NCBI GenBank assembly: GCA_047967505.1
Contig: CM106540.1
Strand: one strand, 5' to 3'
Length of the DNA: 64,000 bases
DNA from: Dipteris shenzhenensis
Lineage: Eukaryota > Polypodiophyta > Polypodiopsida > Gleicheniales
This document shows, one piece after another, positions 22,864-35,187 of the stretch. Within the stretch, counting starts at the first letter, position 1; each line of letters opens with the position of its first letter. The translations under genes and the position numbers were made by a program. The notes under the pieces were generated by a model. That model had not been told where the DNA came from. It worked only from the letters and a program-made list of their open reading frames with translations, and did not search any database.

Positions 22864-22868
22864 TGTTT
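22864..22868. other. Left target-site duplication of Copia-C (TGTTT)
   Basis: TGTTT occurs directly before the Copia-C LTR and again at 28770-28774. The uninterrupted Copia-A2 copy has a single TGTTT at the equivalent place near 33843. This proves insertion into Copia-A1. Confidence 0.95.
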
Positions 22869-23048
22869 TGTGAGTGCTCTCAACGGAAGCAAGAACGGAA
22901 GAGGGAGAGAGAGCGAGAGAGAGAGACAGAGAGCCACACAAGTTTTGGTGGGTGCAGAACCACCCTAATCTTCTTTTTCATTTATTTATATATGTGTTTG
23001 AGTATTGTACATAACTGGGGTTAAGGCACAGTGACCTTTAACCCCACA
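22869..23048 (-). repeat. Copia-C 3' LTR
   Basis: 180 bp, TG...CA. It holds a GA-rich stretch (about 22890-22930) and a TATA-like TTTATATATG. It differs from the 5' LTR by T/C in the CATTYATTTATAT block and G/T in GTATTKTACAT. Confidence 0.97.
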
Positions 23049-23058
23049 ACCTCCCACT
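23049..23058 (-). other. Copia-C polypurine tract
   Basis: Minus strand AGTGGGAGGT abuts the 3' LTR, the normal priming site for plus-strand DNA synthesis. Confidence 0.85.
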
Positions 23059-23101
23059 TAAAGGACAATGTGCCTTTAAGGGAGAACAACCAGTGAGCAT
23101 A

Positions 23102-26100
23102 CTATCCAATGCCCATCAATACACGACAATACTCAAACCGCTGACTAGGTAGACTCTTCGTCAGCATATCTACAGGGTTATCATCTGTATGAACCTTGAC
23201 AAGCTCTATGCGCTTGTCCTCAAGTACCTCCCTGATGAAATGGTACCTGACCTCAATGTGTTTGGTCTTTGCATGAAAGACCGGATTCCGTGCTAGCTGA
23301 ATAGCACTCATGGAATCACTATGCAATGTCGGTACACCTGTATGAATCCCCAAATCTCCCACTAGCCGATCAAGCCATATAGCCTCCTTGCAACCCTCTG
23401 TGGCTGCAACATACTCAGCCTCTGTGGTAGACAAAGCAATGCACTTCTATGCACGAGACATCCACGACACTGCACCACCTGCAAAGGTGAACACATAACC
23501 AGAAGTGGATCTCCTACTATCAACATGCCCTGCATAGTCTGAATCTGTGTACCCAAGTACACGCATGTCTCCTTTACCAAAGCAAATGCACATCTCCTTG
23601 GTACCCTTCATGTACCTCATGATGCACTTAACTGCCTCCCAATGCCTCTTTCCTGGATTAGCCATATACCGGCTAACAACTCCCACTGCAAATGCAATGT
23701 CTGGTCTAGTAGCTATCATAGCATACATAAGACTCCCAACCGCTGATGCATAAGGAACCTTGGCCATCATGGCCCTCTCCTCATCTGATTTGGGACTATC
23801 TGTATGACTCACTTTCACATATGGAGGCAATGGAGTACTCACTGCCTTCCCCCCCTCCATATTGAAACGTTGCAATACTTTTGTAACATACTCTTTTTGT
23901 GAAAGCCAAAGGAGTTTCCTACTCCGATCACGCGTGATGCGCATACCAAGAATATGACCTGCAAGTCCCAAATCCTTCATATCAAAGGCCTCATGCAACT
24001 TGGCCTTTAATGCATCTAGCTCATAAGTATTCTTGCTAGCCAATAGCATATCATCCACATATAGTGCCAAGATTATCAGGCTATTATCCTTAGCCCTTTT
24101 AGTGTAGAGGCAGTGATCAATTTCACTCCTTCTGAAACCCTGGGACCGAATGAAAGCATCAAACTTCTGATACCATTCTCTAGGTGCTTGCTTAAGACCA
24201 TAGAGACTCTTTTTCAGCTTGCAAACTAAATGCTCTTTGCCCTTTTCTTCAAAGCCTTCCGGCTGCACCATGTAAATTTCCTCATGCAAATCCCCATGCA
24301 AGAAAGCTGTCTTGACATCCATTTGCATAAGCTCCATATCCTCTGATGCCACTAGTCCAAGCATGCATCTAAGTGTGGTCATCTTCACAACCGGAGAGAA
24401 TATCTCATCAAAGTCCACACCCTTCTCTTGCTTGAACCCTTTAGCAACCAAACGGGCCTTGTACCTAGGCACATCATCACCTGTGACCTTCATTTTGTAG
24501 ACCCATTTACATGGCAATGCTTTCTTTCCATGTGGCAAAGAAACCAAGTCCCAAGTCTTATTCTTCATAAGTGAACTCATCTCTGATTGCATAGCATACT
24601 CCCACTTGCATTGATCCTCACGCATCATAGCCTCTTTGTAGTAAGAAGGCTCCCCGCAATCAGTAAGCATCACATAGTCTACCCCTGGAACAAACCTATC
24701 AGGCGGTCTAGACACTCTAGATGATCTTCTCAATGGCATTTCAGCTTGCTGTCCCACTTGCATATCAGCCACATTTGGCTCATCATTTCCACTAATAGAT
24801 GATCCATCATCTACCCTTGATTGTATACCTGTGGGAGTGCTTGGTTGTACCATTTCTTGCACATTTGGTGCATGGACAGCTTGCTGTCTATCAACATATG
24901 CAGGTGGATTCACATCCTGGAAAGTGATTCTCCTCATTTCCACATCCCTCATGGGTGCCTTATGCATCTTCTTCTCATTGAAGACCACATCATGGCTGCG
25001 TATGATCTTCTTTGCTTCTGGATCCCAGAGACGATAGCCCATCTCTCCACTTTCACCATAACCCAGAAAGATGCATTTCCTAGACTTAGGATCTAGCTTC
25101 TTTCGAAGCTCTTTTGGCACATGTGCATATGCCTCACACCCAAATATACGCAAATGAGAGTAAGAGGGCTTCTTGCCACTCCATGCCTCTTCAGGAATAC
25201 CACCATCCAAACTCTTACTAGGTGATCTATTGATCACATGCACTGCAGTCTTCATTGCCTCAGCCCAAAAACCACCAAAAAGACTTGCATTGGAAAGCAT
25301 GCATTGCAAACTTTCTTGAATGGTACGGTTCATCTTTTCTGCAACTAGATTTTGTTCTGGAGTACGAGGGGATGTGAGCTCCCTCTTAATCCCACGTGTA
25401 TCACAGAAATGCTGAAAGTCATGAGAGAGATACTCTCCACCATTGTCAGTTCGTAGGCATTTAAGCATTCTACCTGACTGATTCTCAACCAAGGCCAGCC
25501 ATTTCTGAAATACCTGGAACACATCACTCTTCCGAGCTATAGCATAAGCCCACACTTTCCTAGTTGCATCATCAATGAATGTCACATAGTATTCAGCCCC
25601 GCCTAATGACCGTGTAGGCATGGGACCACATACATCTGAATGCACCAAATCAAGCATTTCAAACTCTTTCTTTCCCCTTCTTTTATGGGCTGATTTAGTC
25701 TGCTTCCCATAGAGACAATGCTCACAAAATTCAAAATCAGAGAAACTCAAATGCGGTACATAACCCAAATGGCATAAGAGTTTCATTCCATTCTGGCTCA
25801 TGTGCCCCAACCTGCAATGCCACAAAGAAGTGCTTGGCTGCTCGGTTATTGCAACAACATGATCAAATACCCCTGATACATGTAAGGGATACAAAGTCCC
25901 ACACTTGGCACCCCTAGCCAAAAGCATAGAGCCCTTTTGAATTTTCCAACTTTGAAAGCCAAAAGTGGTGTGAAAACCAGCATCATCTAGCTGACCCACT
26001 GAAATAAGACTCTTGGTCAACTTAGGCACATGTCTCACATGTTTCAAAACAAATGCAGACCCATTTGCAAAAGAAAACTTTATGTCACCTGCTCCCACTA

Positions 26101-27166
26101 TGTCACATGCATAGTCATTTCCAAGATGCACACAACCTGTCTTTCCACTGTCATAAGTGGAGAACCATTCCCTATGGGGAGTAACATGGAATGAAGCACC
26201 AGAATCCAAAATCCAATCCTGGGAATATGCATCATCTGAAGTGGCAAGCAACTCTGCAGATAAACTAGACATGAAGAGAACGTCATTGTCACTATCATGT
26301 GTGACTGCATTGATCTCCTCGATCTTCACTTTTCCTTTGTCCTCCCTTGGACTCTCTTCCTTTTGATTTGCACCCCAATTCGCATTCTTTTTCTTATCCT
26401 TTTGCTCTCTTTTCAGCTTGTAGCAATCCTTTTTCATATGGCCCTTCTTGCCACAATGGTAACACTCAATGTTTCGTGCCCTGGATTTGCTACGAGGCTT
26501 CCCTCTTTCTTGGGACTTCCCCCTGAACTGTGATCTGCCCCTTTGCACATTTAAGGCTGCATCCTGCTTGTTGCCATCCATAGACTTCCGTCTAATCTCC
26601 TCGGCCAACAAGCTACCCACAACATCATCAAATTTCAGTACTCCACCAGGTGCAGAGTTACTGACAGCTGTACGGAAGGTATCCCATGAGGATGGCAATG
26701 AACATAAGAGAAATATTGCCTTAGTCTCCGCATCAAAATTCATTTTCTGAGCCTGAAGCTGGCTGAAAATAATATTGAATTCATTCAAGTGAGAAGCAAT
26801 GGAGACCCCTTCCTTCATCTGCAGCTCAAACAACCTCTTCATGAGGTAAACTTTATTAGAGGCAGTTTCCTTTTCATAAGTGGCACACAGTTTCTTCCAC
26901 AAATCTTCCGTAGTCTGCTCATTTACTACTGTGAAATAAACTGACTCTGCAAGATGAAGTCTAATAGTAGACTTTGCTAATGCATCCAACTCATTCCAAT
27001 CATCCTCAGACATATTTGCAGGCTTAGCTTCAATCCCTGCCAAGGGTTTAATCTGCTTCTTTTGAATAAGCACATCCCTTATCTGTTCTTTCCACAAAGA
27101 AAAGTTTGTCCCATCAAACTTTTTAATGCTGAAAAACTCCTTTTCAGGCATGGAAGAGGATGCCAT
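23102..27166 (-). CDS. Copia-C gag-pol polyprotein, one internal TAG
   Basis: A 1355-codon frame starting at ATG 27166 (MASSSMPEKEF). An ATG 24 bp upstream is in frame but starts a sequence unlike copia gag. Residue numbers below count from that upstream ATG. Domains in order: gag with WNELDALAKSTI; a CX2CX4HX4C zinc knuckle (CYHCGKKGHMKKDC, ~243-256); protease DSGAS (~329-333); integrase zinc site H458/H463/C489/C492; integrase catalytic D519, D582 and E618 with 35 residues between the last two; RT with MDVKTAFLHGDL (~957-968), [12 protein letters not shown] and YVDDM (~1044-1048); and RNase H with TRPDIAFAVG and, after the stop, LSTTEAEYV and FHAKTKHIEVRYHF. The TAG at 23447-23449 falls where most copia proteins have Q. 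Without read-through the product lacks the last ~115 residues, including part of RNase H. Confidence 0.95.
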
Positions 27167-27190
27167 GATGCAAATAAAGCAAAATCCCAA

Positions 27191-28575
27191 ATGCTAGTGC
27201 CTGCAAGAGAGAATCACACCAAATACCAGGTGCACCCAAATGTGTATGCCACAATAGAGTGAAATATCACCAAAACTCAAAACTCAAAGCATCTGACTCA
27301 TGTGCATATACTATGCATCCATATGAGCAAATCTGGCCCAAAAGAAAATGCCAATAAGTGCCAAATGACTCAAGCATAAACACTGTCCACTAGCATATGC
27401 ATCAATAATGTCTCATCCAAGAGAGCATAGCACTATCAGTGCATCACCTGCAATGTGTCAAAGCTGTCCCTCAGCATAAAATAGCATCCATGTGCAAAGC
27501 GTCCATAAAAATAGCATCCCACAAGGCAATTTGGGCCTATCAGCGCATCCAACAAGGACCGTAATGCATCCAAATGGCCTATAAATCATCCATTGCAACC
27601 CAATGCATACCACGAATGAGCGCACACTGCTCAAACTGCAACCAGAGTGATCTGCATAAGGTATGCTCAAGAAATCATAGTCCCACGGTAATGAGCGCTA
27701 CTGAAAATAGAACCTGAGATGCTTCAAAACATGGGCGCCATTGCATAATCGGACTCAGCAAGAAAATCTGCAAATATCTCTCTTCTGCCAGAACTCCAAA
27801 ATCCCAACCGATGAATGAGAAATGGGAGTCAACACCCACTGCCATGTGGCATAAATCTAAGGTTTCAAAACCTTAGCATGAAAAATGCATAACAGAGAGA
27901 CGAAATCGAATACACAGAGATTTATAACTCTGAAAATCCTCCACCGAATCACGCAAGAACTGATAGGTAGGGGTTTTTGGGCGTCCGGAACGCAATGGGA
28001 CAGACGGTTTTGGAAACCGTGGTCTCAATCACTGGGTCCAACACACGGACTGAAAAACGTTTTTGGAAACAGAGCTATCTGTAAACTCCACCGGAGTGCG
28101 AATGATGAGCAACATAGAAGTTTTAGGACCTCCTGAGTCCACCGGAACTGACAGATTTGCAAATGGTTGCTCCAAACTTGAGTTCCAACACCCGGGCAAA
28201 AAACGCAGGAACTGACACAGTGAGTCAGAAATCCAATGGAATGATCCCAGATTCAAGAATGAAGGTGTTTCCAAGCTCCTGAAGTGAAGTGGATACCAAA
28301 AGCAAGCAATAGTTGCCTCTACAAGTCAATACGGAGTCTCTGTCATCGAACGGAACAGGGAAAGGCTCAAAAAACGACTTTTTCTTTGAAAGCTCTTAAC
28401 AGGCTCTCAAAACCACTTCGCAAAGCCAAAGTGACTTTTCCAAAGGTTCCTCCAAGGTCTCTGCACACTCGGATGCAAGTAAAGTCACCCACAAAGCTTC
28501 CCACAGAGCTTCTCCTTCCTCCCACAGAGCTGCTGAGCTTCAAAGCATTCACGCACGCTCAGCTAGATCACCCGG
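27191..28575 (-). other. Copia-C long 5' leader
   Basis: About 1.4 kb separates the primer site from the gag start, longer than the usual tens to hundreds of bases. It contains no polyprotein domain. Small minus-strand ORFs occur (for example 61 codons at 28367-28552) without recognised motifs. It could be an untranslated leader with packaging or internal translation signals, or could contain an intron. Confidence 0.75.
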
Positions 28576-28587
28576 GCTCTGATACCA
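28576..28587 (-). other. Copia-C primer binding site
   Basis: Minus strand TGGTATCAGAGC, two bases inside the 5' LTR. It is the standard plant copia site complementary to initiator tRNA(Met). Confidence 0.96.
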
Positions 28588-28589
28588 GT

Positions 28590-28769
28590 TGTGAGTGCTC
28601 TCAACGGAAGCAAGAACGGAAGAGGGAGAGAGAGCGAGAGAGAGAGACAGAGAGCCACACAAGTTTTGGTGGGTGCAGAACCACCCTAATCTTCTTTTTC
28701 ATTCATTTATATATGTGTTTGAGTATTTTACATAACTGGGGTTAAGGCACAGTGACCTTTAACCCCACA
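28590..28769 (-). repeat. Copia-C 5' LTR
   Basis: 180 bp copy carrying the putative promoter (TATATATG near 28710). It is followed on the plus strand by the right TGTTT duplication at 28770-28774. Confidence 0.97.
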
Positions 28770-28774
28770 TGTTT

Positions 28775-30723
28775 TTCCTTTCTGCAAGTCCATTTTGCTG
28801 TGGGGTATGACTGCATGAATATTGCTACTTTATGCCATGCTCCTGCAGGGACCTTGCAAACTCATTTGAGAGGTACTCTCCCCCTCCATCTGACCTTAGG
28901 CATTTTATTTGCAAGCCTGTTTCTTTTTCAACCATAGCTTTAAAAGCTTTGAAGTGCCCAAACACTTCACTTTTCTTTTTCATAAAATATACCCAAACTT
29001 TTCTGCTATAGTCATCAATAAAAGTGACAAAATAATGACAGCCTCCAATAGATGCAGCTTTAGTAGTCCACAAATCAGAGTGGATTAATTCCAATGGCTT
29101 CTTACTCTCTTGAACATGTCTAGGAAATGGTTTCCTTGCCTATTTTCCAAATTGACAGGCTTCACATACCTTATGCATTTTTGCAACCTTAAATTTAGGC
29201 AATCTTGCAACAATATTTTGGGCCTGCATTGATTTAAGTCACTGTACATTAACATGACCAATGCAATTATGCCAGATATCAATATTTGCAACTACACCGG
29301 TCCCATGTGCAAACATTGATGCACTCAATTTAGGCATGTCTGCATCCAACGTAAACATCCTGCCCTTCTTCTTTCCTTTTGCTATGAAGCGACCGTTATT
29401 TTTCATATCCTCAACAAAGCATCCATGAGGATTAAATCTGACCTGCAAGCCCTACTCAACCATTTAACCAATAGAAACTAGGTTCTTGGTGATATTCGAG
29501 ATATGAAATACATCAGACAGGTATTTCTTTTTCCCATCCTGCATAGACAAAGGAATTTTACCAATCTACACAATAGGATGTGCAATATCATTACCAATCT
29601 CCATAAATCCTGGTCTTTCCATTTTTCTTGCATCTTGCATCCATTCTGCATGACCTATCATGTGGTTTGACGCACCTGAGTCAACATACCACACATCATT
29701 GCTTTGTTATGCACTTGTCCATAGAATTGGTCATGTGCTGCACCATATACAGATGCTCATTTCTGTCATCACCCTGTCTACTAGAAGATGCATAATTCCC
29801 TTGTTGCAATTTTTCATTCATGATGTCATTCTGCTTTTTATAGCAGTCTTTAGCCATATGACCCATTTTACCATAGTAGTAGCATTCAACATTGCTGTTT
29901 GCATTTTGGCCTCTCTACCATCCACCATGGCCTCTTTGGCTCCCCCTGCCTCTAGAGTTACCACATCCTCCTCCATAGGACTAGTTTTCTTGAGTTTCTA
30001 CATATTCTGATTTCTATCACAGCCTCCAGATCGGCCTACTCTACCTCTGCCTCTACCTCTTCTAGCATTTGAGTAGAAGATAGTTTCTTTTGAAGTTCCT
30101 CCTGAAGAAGATGCACCACCATTTCTTTGCTCTTCAGAAATTAGAAGAGCAAACAACTCCTCAAAATCAGGAAATTTTTCATGGATGGCAATGGATGTCC
30201 GGAACTGTGCATAATCCTTTCCTAGACCATTCAAGGTCACAAAAACTAAATCATCATGTTCCACTGGTGACCCAATGGAAGCAAGTGCATCTGCAATTTT
30301 CTTCCCCTTCATGTGGTAGTCATTGATGCTCATATTTTCTCTCTGCATATTGTGCAACTCCTGCTTGAGCTGCATTTTCCTGGCTTGTGTATTTGTGCTG
30401 TACATTTTTGCCAAAGTATCCCTTGCCTCCTTTGGCATACTTGCATCCTGAATATGCACAATCATAGAATCTGGAATACTGATAGATAGCCAGTACATAA
30501 CTTTTTTGGCTCTCTCATGCCATCCTTTAAATACCTACATTTCTTGTTGATTAGGAACATTAGGAAGAACTGGTTCTTCTTCATTTCTTATAATGAAGTC
30601 CCAATAGCCTTTTCTCATAAGGAAGTTTGTCATTCTAAACTTCCATGCTTGGAAGTTATTCTTGTCAAACTTTTCAGTGACAATCTGTGAAAGAGAATCA
30701 AACGCCATTATAGAACACTGCAA
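28775..30723 (-). pseudogene. Copia-A1 upstream part: gag, protease, integrase
   Basis: Minus strand. Gag starts at ATG 30708 (MAFDSLSQIVTEKFDKNNF) and continues through AKMYSTNTQARKMQLKQEL and an RGRGRGRVGR basic stretch. The zinc knuckle region near 29880 is broken by substitutions. A DSGASNHM-like protease lies near 29665. The pre-integrase part is at 29448-29239 and the integrase core at 29094-28825 (HSDLWTTKA, DDYSRKVWVYF, RSDGGGEYLS). Multiple stops and frameshifts are present. It joins the part at 21385-22863 once Copia-C is removed. The shared LTR at 31111 is its 5' LTR; a degenerate primer-site-like TTGTCTCAGATT lies next to it. Confidence 0.88.
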
Positions 30724-31110
30724 AATATTATGTCATTGCAAAAAGCACAGCTTCTGCCTCACAAGGGCAAATTTGCAAAACTGATGAAAGTGGTATTTGA
30801 CCACACAGTCACTTCCTAGTGACAATTTTGCATCAACACGTAATAAGGATGATTCTGTAACTCCCAATATCTCTACGAACAGGCATACGATGCAATTTTT
30901 GCAGCAACTTTTCATCGACCTGCAGAGCAGTGGTCACACAGCAAAAATAGGGCCTTTTTCTCAGTGCTTACGGAGAACTTCCACCTCTAAAACGGGCCCC
31001 GAAGTGGCCTCGAATCAAAAAAATAAAGTCACGGAGGGCCTAGCCCATCTTCCACAGCATATACTGCCCTCTTGCCACACTACGAAGGGTGTCTCAATCT
31101 GAGACAATGC
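30724..31110 (-). other. Copia-A1 leader between LTR and gag
   Basis: About 390 bp with no ORF of note, consistent with an untranslated leader. Confidence 0.55.
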
Positions 31111-31462
31111 TGTGAAGATAGTGGGAGAGAGGGAAGGAGTCTCACTTGCAGCTTTCTCACATACACAATGGGGGAATACACACAAAGGTGGAGGCTAAAA
31201 ACAGTTTTCCTCTTCTTAGTTGTAAAAGCCAAAAAGAACTCTAGTACAAAGAAATAGAAGAACCCTATATGTGGGTTCAAACCAAACTCAACTAACTAAG
31301 GTGGCATACTAACTGAGCCACGAACTAGAGTAGATAAGGATAGCTGTCAACCAGCTATTATTCGTGGGCGTTGTACCAACTGTGTCTGCAGCTAACAAGT
31401 CGGTGACATAAATGCACAACGGTCACCCTGGCATATCGCGAGTGGAGCTTGATATCTCAACA
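31111..31462 (-). mobile_element. Copia-A LTR shared by A1 and A2
   Basis: 352 bp. In minus orientation it begins TGTTGAGATATCAAGC and ends CTTCACA, with a TATA-like ATATAGGG mid-way. On its right lies the polypurine tract and 3' end of Copia-A2. On its left lie the leader and gag of Copia-A1. It therefore serves as 3' LTR for one and 5' LTR for the other. Confidence 0.9.
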
Positions 31463-31471
31463 CTCCCCCTT
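31463..31471 (-). other. Copia-A2 polypurine tract
   Basis: Minus strand AAGGGGGAG directly precedes the LTR start TGTTGAGA. Confidence 0.85.
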
Positions 31472-34400
31472 GAGCTCAATCCCAATTCCTGCACACTAAG
31501 TAGGTCTCTGAACTTGTGCACCTTCTCTGTGCCCAATGCCTTTGTGAATATGTTAGCTACCTAATTCTCTGTGCTGACATAAACTAGATCAATAAGACCT
31601 AGTAAAACCTTCTTCCGCACATAGTGGTAATGCACCTCAATGTGCTTTGTTCTAGCATGATAGACTAGGTTATTTGCCAAGTGTATACTGCTCATGTTGT
31701 CACAATAAATGACAATTGGCCCATCTGTAGACTGATGCATATCATAAAGTAGCTTATGCAGCCAAGCTACCTCACATGTAGCCATTGCTGCACCCCTGTA
31801 CTCAACCTTTGTGCTCGACAAGGCAACTGTAGGTTGTTTCTTACTGCTCTAGGTGACTACAGCACTCCCAAAAGAGAACACATATCCACTGGTAGATCGT
31901 CTATGAGAAATACTACCAACCCAATCAGCATCAGTGTATCCATGCAACTGTATCTGAATCCCAGCCTCATAAAATAGTCCATACTGCAATGTGGACTTCA
32001 CATACCTGAGTATGCGTCTAGCCGCATCCAATGCGGTTTCCTTGGAGCCTGCATAAACTGACTTACCAATCCAACAGCGCATAGCTCAAATCTGGCCTGG
32101 TAATAGTCATATAAATCAAACTTCCTACTATGCGTCTGTACATAGTAGGGTCTTCTAGAAGCTCACCTGCATCTGTGCTCAGCTTCACATTCTGCTCCAA
32201 AGGAACCGAAATAGGCTTATAGCTTGTCATCCCATATTTGGACAGCATGTCCAATCCATACTGCCTCTGCAAGAGCTGTATCCCACTTGGTGATCTAATC
32301 ACCTCAATGCCCAAGAAATAACATAGCTCTCCCAAATCCTTAATCTTAAACTTCTGCTTCAATAGCATTTTCACATGAAGGATATCTTCATCACTATCAC
32401 TTGTGATGATCAAATCATCAACATAAATGACAAGCAGCATAATACCTTTCTCTGTTTTTCTCACATAGAGTGAGAAATATGCCTTGGAAGTCTGAAAGCC
32501 AATAGTGACAAGATAATTTCCTATCTTGTCAGACCATGCTCTAGGTGCTTGCTTCAAGCCATACAAGGCTTTCTTCAACTTGCAAACAAACTCAGGATGA
32601 ATAGCATCAACATAACCTGGTGGCTGCTCCATAAAGACCTCTTCTTGCAAATCACCATGCAAGAAGGCATTCTTTACATCCATCTGATGTAAATACCATC
32701 CCTTTGATGTAGCCATAGCAATGACTGCTCTTACAGTTGCCATCCTTGCAACTGAACTGAATGTTTCTTCATAATCAATGCCATATGTCTGTGCATACCC
32801 CTTGACAACTAATCTTGCCTTGTATCTCTTCATAGAACCATTTGCATTCTGCTTGATCTTATAAACCCACTTACAGCCAATTGCATTCTTGTCTTTAGGC
32901 AAAGGCACCAATTCCCATGTAGCATTTGCTTCCAAGGCATCCATTTCTTCATCCATGGCTTTCTCCCATTTTTCTTTTCCCATGGCTTGCTCAAAAGAAG
33001 TGGGTTCTGGTTCCTGTATCACTTGGACCATATAGGCAAAGTGAATGGCTATAAACCCATCATATTTCAACCTATCCATAGGATACCTAGCTCTAGTAGT
33101 CCTACGCAAAATAGCCTCACTTACACATGCTCTCAAAACATCTCTGGTCTTCCTTACTCCAGGTGTAACAACAAAAGGAATACCCAACTCATCATCAATG
33201 CTCTATTCTGAGCCACTGGATTCACCATCCACATAAGAGTGACCTGCATTCACATCAAACATGGGCTGATCTACCTTCTCTTTTCCTTTTTGTGATACCT
33301 GCATACCACTATCTGCATTACTTTGAGGAGGTTCTCCTGATCTCAATCTGCCTATCCATGGCGAAGTATGTGAACCACTGCTGGAGGACACTACAGGTCC
33401 ACTGATATTTTGTAATTGTTGCTATGAATTCTGTGTAGCATTACCATTTTGTGCATCTACATCAATCATCACATTTACTGGTTTATACCAACTGCTCATC
33501 TCATCAAAAACAACATCTCTACTCACTATAAACTTACGAGTAGAAGGGTTATAGCATCTATACCCTTTTTGCTGCAAAGAATAACCAATAAAGATGCACT
33601 TCTTAGCTTTTGGATCCAACTTGGACCTCAACTCATCTGGCACATGAACATAGGCAATGCAACCAAAAATTTTCAAATGAGAAATATCTAGTTTCCTACC
33701 AGTATACATCTCCTCTGGTGTCATGCCATGTATTGCTACAGTGGGAGTCCTGTTCATTATGTAAACTGATGTAGCAACTGCTTTAGCCCAATAATAATCT
33801 AGTAGGTATTTTTCATTTAGCATGGCCCTCTCCAATATGCATGTTTTTCCTTTCTGCAAGTCCATTTTGCTGTGGGGTATGACTACATGAATATTGCTGC
33901 TTTATGCCATGCTCCTGCAGGAACCTTGCAAACTCATTTGAGAGGTACTCTCCCCCTCCATCTGACCTTAGGCATTTTCTTTGTAGGCCTGTTTCTTTTT
34001 CATTCATAGCTTTAAAAGCTTTGAAATGCCTAAACACTTCACTTTTCTTTTTCATAAAATGCACCCAAACTTTTCTGCTGTAGCCATCAATAAAAGTGAC
34101 AAAGTAATGACAGCCTCCAATAGATGCAGCTTTAGTAGTCCACACATCAGAGTGGATTAATTCCAATGGCTTCTTGCTCTCTTGAACATGCCTAGGAAAT
34201 GGTTTCCTTGCCTGTTTTCCAAATTGATAGGCTTCACAAACCCTATGCATTTCTGCAACCTTGAATCTAGGCAATCCTGCAATAATATTTCAGGCCTACA
34301 TTGATTTAAGTCGCCGTACATTAACATGACCAATGAGTTTATGCCAGATATCAATATCTGCAACAACACCGGTCCCATGTGCAAACATTACTACACTCAA

Positions 34401-35187
34401 TTCAGGCATGTCCGCATCCAACGTAAACATCCAACCCTTCTTCTTTCCTTTTGTTATCAGGTGACCATTATTTTTCATATCCTCAACAAAGCATCCATGA
34501 GGATTAAATCTGACCTGCAAGCACTGCTCAACCATTTGACCAATAGAAACCAAGTTCTTGGTGATGTTCGGGGCATGAAATACATCAGACAGGTATTTCT
34601 TTTTCCCATCTTGCATAGACAAAGGAATTTTACCAATCTGCACAATAGGATGTGCAGTATCATCACCAGTCTCCACAAATCTTGGTTTTTTCATTTTCCT
34701 TGCATCTTGCATCCATTCTGCATGACCTGTCATGTGGTTTGATGCACCAGAGTCAACATACCACACCATTTCTTTCTTCTGCACTTTTCATAGAATTATT
34801 CATGTGCAGCACCATAAATAGATGCTCATTTCTATCATCACCCTGTCTACTAGAGGATGCATAATTGCCTTGCTGCAATTTCCCATTCATAATGTCATTC
34901 TGCTTTTTGTAGCAGTCTTTAGCCATATGACCCATTTTACTACAGTAGTAGCATTCAACATTGCTGTTTGCATTTTGGCCTCTTTGCCATCCACCACGGC
35001 CTCTTTGGTTCCCCCTGCCTCTAGAGTTACCACGTCCTCCTCCATAGGACTGGTTTTCTTGAGTTTGGTACATATTCTGATTTCTACCATGGCCTCCAGA
35101 TCGGCCTCCTCTACCTCTGCCTCTACCTCTTATAGCATTTCAATAGAAGACAGTTTCTTTTGAGGTTCCTCTTAAAGAAGATGCACC
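31472..35187 (-). pseudogene. Copia-A2 polyprotein, gag C-terminus to RNase H
   Basis: Minus strand, from the right. Gag tail with RGRGNQRGRGG and zinc knuckle CYYCSKMGHMAKDC (near 34950). Protease WYVDSGASNHMTGH (near 34740). Pre-integrase, then integrase core at 34274-33813 (HSDVWTTKA, RSDGGGEYLS, QQNGLAERKN). Linker. RT at 33187-32063 ([40 protein letters not shown]). RNase H at 32082-31561 (STSGYVFSFGSA, ARTKHIEVHYHY). Three frameshifts (near 34780, 33850 and 32075) and a few stops break it. The domains are otherwise well kept, so it is younger than most copies here except Copia-C. It is cut inside gag near 35187, so its 5' LTR is missing. Confidence 0.93.

Larger units (their letters stand above)
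22869..28769 (-). mobile_element. Copia-C, complete young LTR retrotransposon (5901 bp)
   Basis: Bounded by 180 bp LTRs that start TGTGAGTGCTC and end CCCCACA, with a TGTTT target duplication on each side. The two LTRs differ at two positions only, so insertion is recent. Primer site, polypurine tract and a single long gag-pol frame lie in the expected order on the minus strand. The only clear lesion seen is a TAG in the RNase H region. The element sits inside the integrase gene of Copia-A1. Ty1/copia order (integrase before RT) is visible. Confidence 0.97.

Noticed and set aside
24312-24500. Plus-strand ORFs within 23.4-27.2 kb
   Set aside because: They are antisense shadows of the Copia-C polyprotein.
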